64,000 bases of DNA from Ricinus communis (Eukaryota > Streptophyta > Magnoliopsida > Malpighiales > Euphorbiaceae), in contig NC_063260.1 of assembly GCF_019578655.1 (NCBI RefSeq), forward strand, positions 14,572,001 to 14,636,000. Reading direction: 5' to 3'. The translations under genes were made by a program, and so were the position numbers. This document shows positions 1-13,235 of this stretch, one piece after another. Under the pieces are notes generated by a model. The model worked only from the letters and a program-made list of their open reading frames with translations, had not been told where the DNA came from and did not search any database. How positions within the stretch are numbered: the stretch's first letter is position 1; the number at the start of each line of letters is the position of its first letter.

Positions 1-3000
1 GAACCAACAATAATATTAAACTATTTTATTACCCGTGAAATTCTATATTAATTGTAATATATGCTTAATCATTGCAATATGACGTGGATGTGCCTTGCGA
101 GAGAAAATGATATTTTAAGCAGAAATAATTAAAATACAAAAATGGATAGATTAATTAAAACTAATAAATTAATGTAAATCAATAAAGAACGAAAATGATT
201 GTGTAATTAATTTAATATTATTGTATGTATTTGGTTTCTTACACAGTGCATCTCTTATTTTGGTTTTACGGTGTTTTGCTTCTATTTTTTTGGGATCTGC
301 TGTGAAGTACTGTTGTAAAAGTAAAAAAATGTTAATGGCCTTGCAATATGACGCCGTTTTCATCCGGTAGTAATGGTAAAGTTTTGGGTTTATATTATTT
401 TGTATTATTTTCTTGAAATGCCAGGTTGCACCTAATTTTGGATTGATTGAAGTGGATGTGAGGGGCATAATGGTAAAACTGGAAGACATGTGAGGAGGGA
501 CCCACATGCAGTGAAGTCATTATACCAGGGTAATGTTAAAAGACATTTCCACTCCCACCGTGCTCACCGTTTTGCTCCTTAAATTTCCATTTCCACAGTG
601 GCAAAAGAGTCGTTTATGAGGAATTGACACGTGAATACGGTAAGCGAGTTTGGCGAAAATACCTCATTATGCGACGTCGTTTCCGAAGACTGTTTGCTGG
701 CTAGGAAGGGAAGAGCCGGTCTTTCAATTTGATGAACTCAATTTGAAAACAGTACTCATAGTGTTTCTTTACGGTATAGATTTGTATTCAGTTATGATGC
801 TTTTAGTGTCCATTACTTTCATGTATTAACTAACAGTGCACAAGTTTCATCTACCCAATTCGTTTTAGGTGATTGAATTAATCATAATAATTAGATTATT
901 ATTACAAATTCTATATGCAAATCAAAATAATAATAAAAAAAAACATATTCATTTACTAGGTCTAGTCCGGTCGAAAAAGTACTTTCAAAGGTAATCTTTA
1001 TGTGTTAAATTTTTTTTAATATAAAAGATTATTTATAAAATAAAGTCTTAATGAAATTTTTTATTCACTTCAATATAATTAGTTTGGTTATTATAATTGA
1101 ATTTAATTCTTTATTTTAATTTTAATAAATGTACAAACTTACATATCTTATTTTTAATTCTACTTTTTCTAGGGTCATAAATTGAAAAAAAAAAAACATA
1201 AATTGCAAAGGGGGTAATATAAAGCAAAATTTAAAAAATATATTAAACTTAACTAAATACTATTTATTATAGAGATGATACTGTTTAAACTAAAGAGTAT
1301 TAGCAGGGCTTCAAAAAGGAAAAAACACATTACATATCTTTTTAATTAAAATCAATCTGACATATTGATTTGACTTTTTTATTTGAAGGATAATTTATAT
1401 GCATAAAATGAACAATACATAAACTAATATTAATTAACACATATTAATTATGTTTATGTAAACTAATATTAAAATTATAATCGAATTACAAATTTTTAGT
1501 ATTGAAAATTATCAATTAATTAGGAAAGTAAATCATTTATTAACAAAGTAATTATATACTATTTAACTAGAAAAATAATATATTAGTCAATTTATAAATT
1601 AATTATATTATTATTACTACAAATAAACATAAAAATTACTCATCAATATTATGCTTGCATATCAAAAATAAGTACACCTATCAGAAATTTCTTTTATCTC
1701 AAGTTATATCATATAAGCATAGGGAGAGGAAGAATTTTAAAACTAAAATACAGATAGAGTTAATCAGTAATGAATTTAGTTCCAATATGATCATAGCATA
1801 ATTCTAATATGTAGTTATTTTAATCAAGTACAGTCCTAATTCCATTAGAATTAATTAATAATTTATCTAATTCCATCTAATTCTGTATTTTCTCTATATA
1901 TATATATAGTTCAATACAAAAAGTTAAAGACAAGATATTAGAGAAAAAATATAAAATATTTTTGATTTTGTTCTGTTGATATAATAATTCATATGTTTAC
2001 CATACATATTTTTTATTATAATACTTTTTTAGTATGATTACTTCAAGTAAAGTACTTTAAATTGACAATATTTTTATATTTTAGACTAATTATTACAATA
2101 AAGTATACATATATGAGGTTGAGTCGTATATGGTGCTATAACTTATTATAAATTTGATTTGTAAATTATGTGAATAAAAAGATTTAGAATATTTTAAATT
2201 CAATCAAACATAATATATTAAGAAACGAAGAAAAATATTATTTAAATTTTAATATTTATTTACTAGTTATTATTTTATATAATCTCTTATATCTTTTACT
2301 ATAAAAGTTTAAAATTAATCTCATCTTGCATCCATTTTTTATCAATATTTGTTTTTTCAAAAGCAAGATTTCTATTTCTAATTAATTTTGATTAATTTAC
2401 TATTATAATCATTATAAAAAATTTTAGGAAAAGATTATTCGAACTTATTTACTTCTAAATTTATTTTTTATCTAAGCTCAGTACTCAAGCCAGGTCCATT
2501 AAGAAAGCCCATTTATTTTTTATTCACATCCTAAAGCCAATAAATTCTTTGACTCATTGTGAGACTCTTTATCCAGCCAAAAATTTGTTTAATAATTTTT
2601 GAAGATTATTAACATGTGGTAAATGAGGATGTAAAGAGGTGACAAGACAATTACAAAGTTTTCTACAAGATTGCACATGTTTTTTTAAAGTGGAAAAAAA
2701 AATACAGGTAGAACAAGGAGAAAGAAATATGGATGTTGAAACATATCCTGTAAAATGAAGCACGTTTCTGTAATGTAGAAAAAAAATTAAGAAAAGTAAG
2801 GAATGAAGCATGAAAGTTACATCCTAATTTATATGTGCAAATGTGGAAGTAGTCAACACGTACACACAAAGCGTGGAGTTAATTGAGGACCAAGCCAAAG
2901 ATAAATAATATATCAGAAGCATTTTTCAAGAATATTTATAAATAGGTAAGGATCTCCTTAGTGAGCAAATCCCAACTAATAAAATACAAAAATAAAACAG

Positions 3001-4560
3001 ACTCATAATTTATAAGCTTTATCCTTAAAGTAGAATATTAAGTCCTTAGTATAACAATTCTTAGTTTTAATTTTTCAATATATTTAAGTTTTCGTTATTC
3101 CTCAGGATCAGTTATATATCTATAAGTTATTTATTTTATGCTATCAATTTATGAAACTCTCCAGTTATTGTTTCATCATTACATTTACTGTTTTCAATTT
3201 CTAAGCTCATCACATATGTAGCTATTTGCTCATGGTATTTAAAATCCCAGCTCAATCTCTTAAGCTCATTAATTGCATGTTCACATCCCATATTCAATTT
3301 CATAACTCAATTTTTAACTTATTATTTAGCTCTATATATTGATTTACTAAAATTGCACAGTTTAGCTAAGAACTCATAATAAGTCTCTTTATTACTCGCA
3401 TAGTTGTCTAGATGAGAGTTGAAATATCCTACTTTCCATAGTCAAACTATATTGGTTATATTCATTTGAGATAATTTGCTTCTAACAAACTCAGTAATAT
3501 ACATGTGAAAGGGACATAAAAAACACAAACAAAATTGTAATATTGAACTTTGATCATATTCTTTTGTCAGTAAGAAGATTTTATTTTATATTTTAAAAAT
3601 AATTCTAAATAAATAAAAAGTTATTAAACTTAAAAAGATATATGTTTCATTTTCATAAATAATATGGAATTCTATTAACAACATATAATTAGATATAAAA
3701 TTTAGTGCTAGCAATGGGTCATTGAAATAAAACAAGAAGTTAAATATTTAATAAACTTAGTTAAATATTTAATAAATTTATAAAATATAATTTTTATACA
3801 TATTTAAAATCAAGTTAAATTAAGTTTGTAAAGTATATAATACTACATGTACTTTTATTTTATAGAATAAAAAATATAGTTGTTAAACGTCTTTTATAAA
3901 TATTATGCTATATACTAGTTTATCAAATATTTATATAATATATTTTATGTATTTCTAATTACAAGCAAAACTAGTATATATATATATATATATATATAAT
4001 CAGAGAAACATAAAATGAGAGAATAGATAAAATTATGATAAATTTTTAGAAATGTAATCTTAAAAAAATAATAACATCTAGACCTCATAAAAGAAATTTA
4101 AAGAATTCATTTATAGTAAAATATTATACATATATCTCATTAATGTCCTTTAACTGTAATTTTTTTTTGTAAAAGCTTATGAAATTTGATTTCATGTTAT
4201 AAAAGCTGTTTTTATTTAATTTTATTCAATATTTATTAAAAATTCATAATATGGACTTTAGGATGTAAAATAACAATATCACTTTAATTATATTGGATTT
4301 GTGATAAAATTTAGAATAATTATATATTTAGTGTTTAAATTTGTTAGAATTTGACAATTAAATATTTGTACTTTTAAAAATGATAATTAATTGTGTCAGT
4401 CTACAAAAAAAATTAATAAGTTTATTTTGAAGGTCACTAATAGGTTACTTTACATTAGTTTATGACGTAGAAAAAAGAAAACGTTTAACATGCTTAAGTA
4501 GAAGAAAGAAAACATTTAGTATGCTTAGTTGGATTTTATAAAAAAAAACTTTTGGAAAAA
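1..4560. other. AT-rich intergenic sequence, no gene seen
   Basis: Very AT-rich sequence with frequent stops in all frames. The open stretches here (for example 169-507 and 2569-2869 on the minus strand) are low-complexity, have no family resemblance and are probably chance. A somewhat less AT-rich patch at about 540-740 carries a G-box-like CACGTG near 628. It could be an old regulatory region, but no adjoining gene is visible. Confidence 0.6.
3975..3998. repeat. (TA)12 microsatellite
   Basis: About 24 bp of uninterrupted TA dinucleotides in AT-rich intergenic DNA. Confidence 0.9.
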
Positions 4561-4627
4561 TCATGTTAGATTTTGTGCTTTAATATCAAATCTAACTCCT
4601 TCTCTTTCAATCATCTCTTCATCTATT

Positions 4628-4741
4628 GATTTTTTTTGTTTAAAAACATACCTATAAAAGTAATTGAAAATGGATAGGACTAGTGATTTTTTTTGTTTAA
4701 AAACATACCTATAAAAGTAATTGAAAATGGATAGGACTAGT
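4628..4741 (+). repeat. 57-bp tandem duplication upstream of the GRF relic
   Basis: Two nearly identical 57-bp units begin at 4628 and 4685, each opening with GATTTTTTTTG and ending in GGATAGGACTAGT. A partial third start is at 4742. The second unit includes the ATG of the GRF pseudogene at 4727, so the start-codon region has itself been duplicated. Confidence 0.9.
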
Positions 4742-4933
4742 GATTTTTGCTCATGTGCCAAGGGATGAATTGTTAAAACTTAATGGACAAATCCAAATCC
4801 AAATAGAAAATTCATGTCATTCGATCTGGTTAAAGCAAATAGAAACTGTGATTATTTCAAATGGATTGGTCCTCCGACATTTGAAGAGCCAGGCAAATCA
4901 TATCTGGATTGTTGTGGAGGATCAATAACATAA
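4727..4933 (+). pseudogene. GRF-type zinc-finger protein remnant
   Basis: The frame opened by the ATG at 4727 reads a short GRF-like zinc finger. It has CxC near the start (CSCAKG), then an NPNPNRKF stretch resembling the NPGRRF of plant GRF fingers, then NCDYFKWIGPP, which fits the conserved C...FxW end of the domain. Two in-frame stops (TGA at 4766-4768, TAA at 4781-4783) break it, and the third zinc-binding cysteine is missing. The frame otherwise stays continuous to TAA at 4931-4933, so the damage is by substitution. GRF fingers are found in plant nucleic-acid-associated proteins and are often spread through genomes by transposons. The original function of this copy is unknown. Confidence 0.55.
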
Positions 4934-4993
4934 AGGTTGAACTGGAAAATAGTTAGAGAAAGAGAAAAGTGGTTACGGGCATGGCCAATTTTT

Positions 4994-5315
4994 CTTAGTG
5001 TTGGTGATTATCCTCAAATGGTAGTGTTGAATTTGAAAGGCTAATGCTGATGGGAATAGAGAATAAGAAGTACTTTTTGTTGTTAAACTCACTATTAATT
5101 TGTCTCTTAATTACAATATAGTGTTTATTTTTTATTTATGTTATGGCTAATTATGTGTCAATGATGGCTTAAATTTTGTATTGTTATTTGATGAATAGAA
5201 TATGATGAATTTATATATTAAAATATTAAGTTGATATGATTATGTTTATTGATGATCACATGACTAAATGTGGTGTTGTGTTTACTTTGTGTTTTATAAA
5301 ACGCTTGAAAGAAAG
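4994..5315 (+). repeat. Host tandem duplication, unit 1, left part
   Basis: Begins CTTAGTGTTGGTGATTATCC and runs up to the GAAAG target site where LTR element 1 entered. The same sequence is found uninterrupted in unit 2 (14692-15130). Unit 1 resumes after the LTR cluster at 14567. It follows the GRF relic and may be that locus's downstream sequence. No coding potential was seen. Confidence 0.85.
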
Positions 5316-5920
5316 TGTCACGACCCCACCCGTGGGCCCGTGACCGGCACTAGGGAATGGGTAGGCTTAAGGCCACCGAAACCCGTAGTAAGCTTGACAC
5401 TCACTGATTTAAACAAATCTCATCTCAAATTAATATTATTAAAGCCACAATTTATCTTAACAGCTACATTCTACATAAATACTTCGGTCTGCCAGAAAAA
5501 CTAGGCGAGACCTGAAACTCAGAAAATTTACAACTGATACATCTACTATTACTACTGCGGAGAATCTAAGATTTACCAATTTACATACCAAATCAAATAC
5601 ATCACCCGATGATGAAGGAGTCGGGTTACTGAATAAGAGTCGCGAGAGGACTAATAGTCACGAATCTGAAAAACAGTAAAAATGAGACTGTCAGTCTCGA
5701 GAGTGAGTTAAAATCAAATAATCTAAGGACTATTGCAACCTTCACATGATATGTTAATTATTCAAAACAATATACCAATTTCTGAATATAATTGCAATCA
5801 TAATATAAAATCATACACCATAATAATAAAATGATAAAAGGAGAGAGTGTAAATAAATAAAGACATTTTTACTTTCACGGGACGTGTGGCTAAGTAGAAC
5901 CCTAACCCCAAATTCTAACA

Positions 5921-6200
5921 GCCATTTTGGCTCTCTTAATCCAATAAGACTGGCGCCCCGAGAGCAATGCTCGACCAGGGACCTTACCTCCAGTCTGGTT
6001 ACTTAAGTATCCAAATAAGAAATCTAGTAGCCATTCGGCTCTCTTAATCCAATAAGATCACACGAGAGCAATGCTCGACCAGGGACCTTACTTCCAGTCT
6101 GGTCACTTAAGTATCCAAATAAGAAATCTAGTAGCCATTCGGCTCTCTTAATCCAATAAGACTGGCGCCCCGAGAGCAATGCTCGATCAGGGCAAACCCA
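5921..6200 (-). repeat. About 105-bp minisatellite inside element 1
   Basis: Three units begin with the GGCTCTCTTAATCC region at about 5921, 6030 and 6134. Each contains GAGAGCAATGCTCGACCAGG. The equivalent arrays are at about 9107-9300 in element 2 (opposite strand) and 11690-11880 in element 3. It is therefore a family feature that was present before these copies inserted. Confidence 0.85.
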
Positions 6201-7030
6201 TAAAAATCTTATTACATGTCCATGATCATTACCGGTGCGCACGCGGTCCTGATGTAACCCATCAGGTGGCATGTTCTACGAAAGCCACGTCCCCAAATCG
6301 AAATCATCACATATAATAAATATCATTGTATAATGAAATCATTCAACCATATCAAAATAACAATTAACAATTAAGAGTAAGACATCAGGCAACTCATGTG
6401 GAAAACTGATTATATTTGGTATTATTATAACATTACTATATTATCTTCATTAATTAATAATCCAGTAAAATTACTTACATTGCGATACTAATAACCAAAT
6501 TAAGCATAAACTTCCAAAATAGCATATTAAAATCAAACTTAGCAATAGTGCAATGATTAAATGACTTTAACTCACAGAATTGGGCGACCTCCTAGCTCTG
6601 CTCCGGTGCCTCAGTTGGAGCGAGCCGAACAGATAGATCATCTAATCACGGAAAACAATTTATCAAAAGGCTGAAACAATCGATCATTAATCCTAGGTCT
6701 AGACTCCTAGGACAGACTGTCTAAGAATCTCGACTCGGGAGAATTCTACCGAAAATCCGGCAGAACCTCCCCTACAACACGAACATTACCCCCCGTAAAA
6801 ACGGGTCCAGGACCTGCCAGAAAAATACTCCAAATATCCAACAATTTAAACAACGGGAGTCGGGTCCCCAAACTTCACTATTTCCTAACTCCGCCACACA
6901 GCACAAAATACGAGGCATGCAAACTGACAGACAATTATTTATGACTCACAAATATCATCAAATACTCAATATAACCCAATAAACACAAATTTAAAATCAA
7001 AGGATTTCTAAGATCAACGGCCAGAGAAAA

Positions 7031-9923
7031 TGTAACACCCGGAATTTTTATATATTTAATAATGAGTTTTTATTTAAGTTAATTTTAGCTTCATTATTAT
7101 TGGGTTTAATTTGAAATGATTTAATAAAAAATTTAATATTAATCAAATAAATGAGTTATTTTCTATACCCAATTAGTTTGAAATTTTAAGAAATTATTCA
7201 AGTAAATTATTTGAGAAATGATTATATTTTGGCTATTCAAATTTTCCCAAATGCATATTTATATAAGTAAAATTATATATTGGAAAATTTTGGAAGAAAT
7301 TATAAAGGATGTTTTTATAAAAGAATTTTGGAAAAATTGGTATTATAATTGATTAGTAGTATTAAATTTTAAGTTGGAAATTGATTATTTAATTTAATTG
7401 TGTGTAGGATTTAATTGGAGGATTATTTTGGAATAAGGATTAAAAGTATAATTTTATTTTTATGGGGTTTTAATGGAAATTTGTGAGCTTGGTATTTTTG
7501 TAAATAAATATGTCGGTCAGGGGTATTTTTATAATTGTGTATTTTCAATAATTCGGTTTTGGCCCAAATTAAATAGTTAAGGGCTTAATTGAAAGGCTAA
7601 AAAGAAGTTTGGGGGTCAAATTGGAATTCTGCGGGATGAAATTGTAAGTAATTAAGAAAGTTGAGGGACCAAATTGCAATAAGGAAAAGTTCGGGGGCCT
7701 AATGTCGATATTGAAAGGAATGGAAGTCGGGGAAGAAGAAGGGAGGAAGAGAGATGTCGGGGGAGAGAGAGGAGCGGAGGAAGGCGGCTACGTCGGGCCC
7801 GTCTGTCCGGGCCGAATGCAATGGGGGCAGGCTGCGTCGGACACCATGGCGGCAGGGCCTGACACGGAGGAGGAAGATGGCGAAGCTTCCTGCCGTCTTG
7901 AGCGTTCCGGCGTCGGTGGTCAGCTGATCTTAGTGCCGATCGACTCCTCTTGGCCTCGGCTTTGTTTTGGCGGCGGTGTATAATGGTGGCCGAAACGGAA
8001 GATCCGGTGGAGAGAGAAAATGGTGGCAGCCGGCGTTTTTGGGTTTCTCCGGCGAGATCCGGCGGAGGATGGACGATCGGAGGACGTATCCCGACTCTCC
8101 TCAGCTCAAGCTTCGCGATGGCACTGGTTTCGTGGCGATCGGACTTCGTTTGCAAATCGACGGTCGAGATCGTCCGTAAATTTCTCCGGATGATCGGGTG
8201 TCAGATCAAAAAATTGGAAGCGGGGATCGTCATCAGCGCGTCGTTGTGAGTCCGATGGTGTGTTCGGATCGTCGATTGGACTCCGGCGGCCGGAGGCGAG
8301 TCGACCGAGCGATCGAGCATCTCGGTAATTATCTTTGGCCCGTTAATTTTGGAATTCTTGGTTTAATTATGTCTAATGGTTTATATTGAGTATTTGATGT
8401 TATTGTGAGTCAAAAATAATTGTCATCGCGCCTTGTGTTTTGTCTTTGTGTGGCCGGAGTCGGAGATAGTGAAGTTTGGGGACCCGACTCCCGTTGTTTA
8501 AATTGTTGGATATTGGAAGTGTTCTTCTAGCAGGTCCTGGAGCTGTTTTTACGGGGGGTAATGTTCGTGTTGTAGAGGAGGTTCTGCCGGATTTTCGGTA
8601 GAATTCTCTTGAGTCGAGATTCTTAGACAGTCAGTCCTAGGAGTCTAGACCTAAGATTAAAGATCGATTGTTTCAGCGTTTTGATAAATTGTTTTCCGTG
8701 ACTAGATTGTCTGTTTGTTCGGCTCGCTCCTAACGAGGCACCGGAGCAGAGCTAGGAGGTCGCCAAACCTATGAGTTAAAGTCATATATCGCTTACGCAC
8801 GTGTCATGCATAAAATTTGATTTGCTACTGTGAATATTTATTTGCAATTTCAATTTTTCATTTAATTATTATTATTATCATTTGCATGATGCTTTTAATT
8901 ACTATTTAAATATGTTTTTCCTTTATTACCAATTTTAATATTGCATGATGACTCAGGATGGGACGGCAGTAGAACATAGGAGTTGGATGAGTGTCCCAAT
9001 ATAATCTGAGAAAGATAGGGAAAAGGTAAAGAGGTAAAAATTTTAAGAAAGAAAGATTAGGACTGCCACGGTGAGCATCGCTCTCCGGGCTTAGTAGAGT
9101 GTGGTTGCCGGAGTAAGGTCCCTGGTCGAGCATTGCTCTCTGGGGGCCGGCTTATTTGGAAATTTAAGTGACCAGACTGGAGGTAAGGTCCCTGGTCGAG
9201 CTATGCTCTCTGGGCGCCAGTCTTATTGGATAAGAGAGCCCGAAAGGCTAAGGCCGAAAGTTAAGTGGCGGTCCCCGGTCGAGCTTTGCTCTGCCGATCT
9301 GTTGGAATGAGAGGTTTGAGATGATAGAGTTGAGGTTAGTTGAGACATAAGTGTTGAAATAATCGAGATTTTAGAGTTGGGATTAGAGTTCTACTGAAGT
9401 ACTCCGTCCCGTTGCATGTGGAATAAATTTTATTTAAGCATGGCATGACACGTATGGTTCGCGTGATTTATTAATTATTTTAAAATTTAATAAGGTGACA
9501 TTGAGATATTTGAAACTGTTATAAACATATGATTTTAACTCACTCTCGAGACTGACAGTCTTATTTTTACTGTTTTTCAGATTCGTGACTATTAGTTCTC
9601 CTGCGACTCTTATTCAGTAACCCGACTCCTTCATCATCGGGTGATGTATTTGATTTGGTATGTTAAGTTGTAAAATCTTAGATTCTCCGCAGTAATAATA
9701 GTAGATGTATCAGTTGTAAATTTTCTGTAGTTTCCGGTCTCGCATAATTGTTCCGGCAGACCGATTAAATTATGTAAAATGTAGCATTTAAGATAATTTG
9801 TGGCTTTAATAATATTAATTTGAGATGAGATTTGTTTAAATCAGTGAGTGTCAGGCTTACTACGGGTTTCGGTGGCCTTAAGCCTACCCATTCCCTAGTG
9901 CGGTCACGGCCACGGGTCGTGAT
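7031..9923 (+). mobile_element. Solo-LTR-like element 2, nested in element 1
   Basis: Starts TGTAACACCCGG at 7031 and ends GGGTCGTGAT at 9923. It is 2893 bp and flanked by the perfect 5-bp duplication GAAAA (7026-7030 and 9924-9928). Its first 1.3 kb is the inverse of 9930-11073 and its last 1.5 kb is the inverse of 5316-7025. It is thus a same-family copy in reverse orientation inside element 1. The 3' terminus reads AT where the other copies have CA, presumably a mutation. The GC-rich block at 7.70-8.33 kb gives overlapping long frames on both strands with no recognisable protein. Confidence 0.85.
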
Positions 9924-12149
9924 GAAAATTGAGGAGCTCGGTCGACTCGCCTCCGGCCGCCGGAGTCCGATCGACGATCTGGACACACCATCGGACTCAC
10001 AACAACGAGCTGATGACGATCCCTGCTTCCGATTTTTCGATCTGACAGCCGATCACGGAGAAATTTACGGACGATCACGGCCGTCGATTTACAAATGGAG
10101 CCCGATTGCCATGAAACCAGTGCCATCGCGAAGCTTGAGCTGAGGAGAGTCGGGATACGTTCTCCGATCGTCCATCCTCCGCCGAAGCTCACCGGAAAAA
10201 CCAGAAAACACGGCTGCCACCACTTCACGAACTCTCTCCTCCGGCCACCAAAAGCGAGGAAGCTCTCCAAGGGAGCAGATCGCCACCAAGATTGGCCATA
10301 AAGGCCGGAACGGCCGGAATGGCGCCGGAAGCCACTTTGCGCACTGCCTGCCACCGCCTCCATCGCCACCATCGTGCTCGACGTTGGCGTCGTTCCTTAG
10401 GCGTCAGCGCCGCCGGCCTCCAGCGTCCATCCTCCATGGACGCCTACGCCCCTCTCTCTCCTCCCTTTCTTCCCTTCCTTCTTTCTTTTCTCTCTCCCCG
10501 ATTTTCTTTCCTTTCAATATCGACATTAGGCCCCCGAACTTTTTCTTATTACAATTTGGTCCCTCAACTTTCTTAATTACTTACAATTCCATCCAGCAAA
10601 ATTCCAATTTAACCCCTAAACTTTCCTTTAGCCTTTCAATTAAGCCCGTAACTAATTAATTTGGGCCAAAACCGAATTATTGAAAATACACAATTAAATT
10701 AAATAATCCATTTCCAACTCAAAATTTAATACTACTAATCAATTATAATACCAATTTTCCCAAAATTCTTTTATAAAAACATCCTTTATAATTTCTATCA
10801 TAATTTTTCAATATATAATTTTATTTATATAAATATGCATTTGGAGAAAATTTGAATAACTAAATAAAAATATAAATTATTCCTCAAATAATTTATTTAA
10901 TTAACTCCTTAAAAGTCAAACTAATTGGACATGGAAAATAACTCATTTGTTTATCTAACATGAACATTCAAAATTTGTATTTAAATCATTCTAATTAAAC
11001 CGAATAAAAATAAAGCTAAAATTAACTTAAATAAAAACTCATTATTAAATATATAAAAATTCGGGGTATTACAGAAAGTATTTGTCACGATCCGATCTGT
11101 GGGACCGTGACCGGCACTATGGAATTAGTAGGCGTAAGACCACTGAATCCCGTAATAAGCCTGACTATTCACTAACTTCACCATCGAATCCCATAATAAG
11201 CCTAACCATTCACTAACTTCATCAAATTTCAACCCAATAGCACTGATCTACAATTAACCTTACCCGTCAAGTTTTACATATTTAGAGTTTGGTCTACCAG
11301 CATGAATAAGCAAAACCAGAATTTACATGAAATTATAAAATGATAAGTTTAAAATTTCTACTGCGGAAATTCTAGAATTTTAAAAGTCAAACATACCAAA
11401 AATCAATTACGCTAAACCCGAAGATGAAGGAATTGGACTGCTAGATGAAAAGAACTGCGGAAAAACTAACTACACTTGAAAAACAGTTAAATTGAGACAG
11501 TCAGTCTTGGGAATAAGTTAAAATCATATATCCAAGAATAATTACAAACACTTCAATAACACATTTATTTAATTTAACATAAGATATTAAGTCATGCAAA
11601 AATATACGTGTCATGCCATGCTTCTGTAAAATAAATTTCACATACTACGGGACGGAGTATTTCAGTAGAACCCTAAACAGTCTTAGCCTTTCGGCTCTCT
11701 CGTTCCAACAGAACTGGCACCCAGAGAGCGAAGCTCGACCAGGGTCCTTAAAATCTAGTATGGTCACTTAAATTTCTAATAAAGTCGACGCCTAGAGAGC
11801 GATGCTCGACTAGGGACCTTTACTCTAGCAAACTCACTCTACTTAGCCTAGAGAGTTAAACTCGACCAGGGCAAGTCCTGAATTAACCTTTTCAAAATTT
11901 GCCTTTTACTACTTGTCTCAGATTCATAGTGGTGTGCACGCGGTCCTAATGCAACCCATCAGGTGGCATGTTCTACTGTTGTCTCATTCCGAGTTAACAT
12001 GCATTCACAATAGCATTGATGCAGAAAACGATACATATATGAATAGTAATCAAATAAATAATTAAAATATTAATCATTTAATCAGAGCTATTACATAAAA
12101 TCTTAGCATGACACACGTAAACAGATATATGACTTTAACTCATAGTTTT

Positions 12150-13235
12150 GACGACCTCCTAGCTCTGCTCCGATGCCTCGGGTGGAGCGAGCCAAACTGA
12201 CGAATTTATCTAATCATGGAAACAATTCGATCAGTAAATATAGAACCTTTGGCAATTAACCTTAGGCCTAGAGTCCAAGAATTACTGCCTAAGAATCTCG
12301 ACTCAGAAGAATTCTACCGAAAATTCGGCGGCAAAACCTCCCCTAAATTACAGACATCTACCCCCCGTATAACGGGTCTAGGACCTGCCAGAAAACACTT
12401 CAAATATACAACGATTAGTTAACGGGAGTCATGCCACTAAAACTGCATTAATTTTCTCGACTCCGCAACACAACACAAAATACGATTATTGGTAGACGGT
12501 CCGACAATTAATTATTTTAACTAACAATCCCCATAATATTTTTCTAATGCTCAACACAATTAAATAAACACATGATTTTATTAACAATCTTTAAAATCTA
12601 CGGTCTAGAAAATTATCGGTCGACTCGCCTCCAGCCCCTAGAGTCCGATTGACGATCCGAATGCGCCTACGGACTCGAGACAACGCGCTGATGACGACCT
12701 CCTAGCTCTGCTCCGATGCCTCAGGTGGAGCGAGCCAAACTGAAGAATTTATCTAATCATGGAAACAATTCGATCAGTAAATATAGAACCTTTGGCAATT
12801 AACCTTAGGCCTAGAGTCCAAGAATTACTGCCTAAAAATTTCGACTCGGAAGAATTCTACCGAAAATTCGGCGGCAGAACCTCCCCTAAATTACAGACAT
12901 CTACCCCCCGTATAATGGGTCTAGGACCTGCCAGAAAACACTTCAAATATACAATGATTAGTTAACGGGAGTCATGCCACTAAAACCGCATTAATTTTCT
13001 CAACTCCGCAACACAACACAAAACACGATTATTGGTAGACGGTCCGAAAATTAATTATTTTAACTAACAATCCCTATAATATTTTTCTAATGCTCAACAC
13101 AATTAAATAAACACATGATTTTATTAACAATCTCTAAAATCTACAGTCTAGAAAATTATCGGTCGACTCACCTCCAGCCCCTATAGTCCGATCGACGATC
13201 CAAATGCAACTACGGACTCGAGACAACGCGCTGAT
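12150..13235 (-). repeat. 543-bp tandem duplication within element 3
   Basis: The segment starting GACGACCTCCTAGCTCTGCT occurs at 12150 and again at 12693. The two copies are nearly identical with scattered substitutions. Elements 1 and 2 have one copy, so the duplication is private to this element or its subfamily. It yields two matching 68-codon frames (12216 and 12759) that are not genes. Confidence 0.9.

Larger units (their letters stand above)
5316..11073 (-). mobile_element. Solo-LTR-like element 1 (split by element 2)
   Basis: On the minus strand it starts TGTAATACCCC (11073) and ends GGTCGTGACA (5316), giving TG...CA ends. A perfect 5-bp target duplication, GAAAG, lies at 5311-5315 and 11074-11078. 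Without the nested element 2 and its duplicated GAAAA it is about 2.86 kb. It has no protease, reverse transcriptase or integrase, so a solo LTR of a long-LTR Ty3/gypsy family is the best reading. A chromovirus is plausible but unproven. A GC-rich end (about 9.93-10.5 kb) produces long spurious reading frames. A large non-autonomous element with the same ends cannot be excluded. Confidence 0.85.

Noticed and set aside
169..507. 112-codon minus-strand frame
   Set aside because: AT-rich, no family resemblance, no supporting splice or promoter context; probably chance.
5921..6200. Regularly spaced repeats that might recall a CRISPR array
   Set aside because: Units are contiguous with no unique spacers, and lie in a plant retroelement LTR.
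7652..8155. 167-codon minus-strand frame and overlapping plus-strand frames
   Set aside because: They lie in the GC-rich part of a solo-LTR-like element, overlap each other on both strands, and do not persist as one conserved frame in the inverse copy at 9884-10437.
9884..10437. 162-codon minus-strand frame with overlapping plus-strand frames
   Set aside because: Inverse copy of the same GC-rich LTR region; not a gene.
12216..12965. Two near-identical 68-codon frames (METIRSVNIEP...)
   Set aside because: They only reflect the 543-bp tandem duplication in element 3; no homology to any protein I know.
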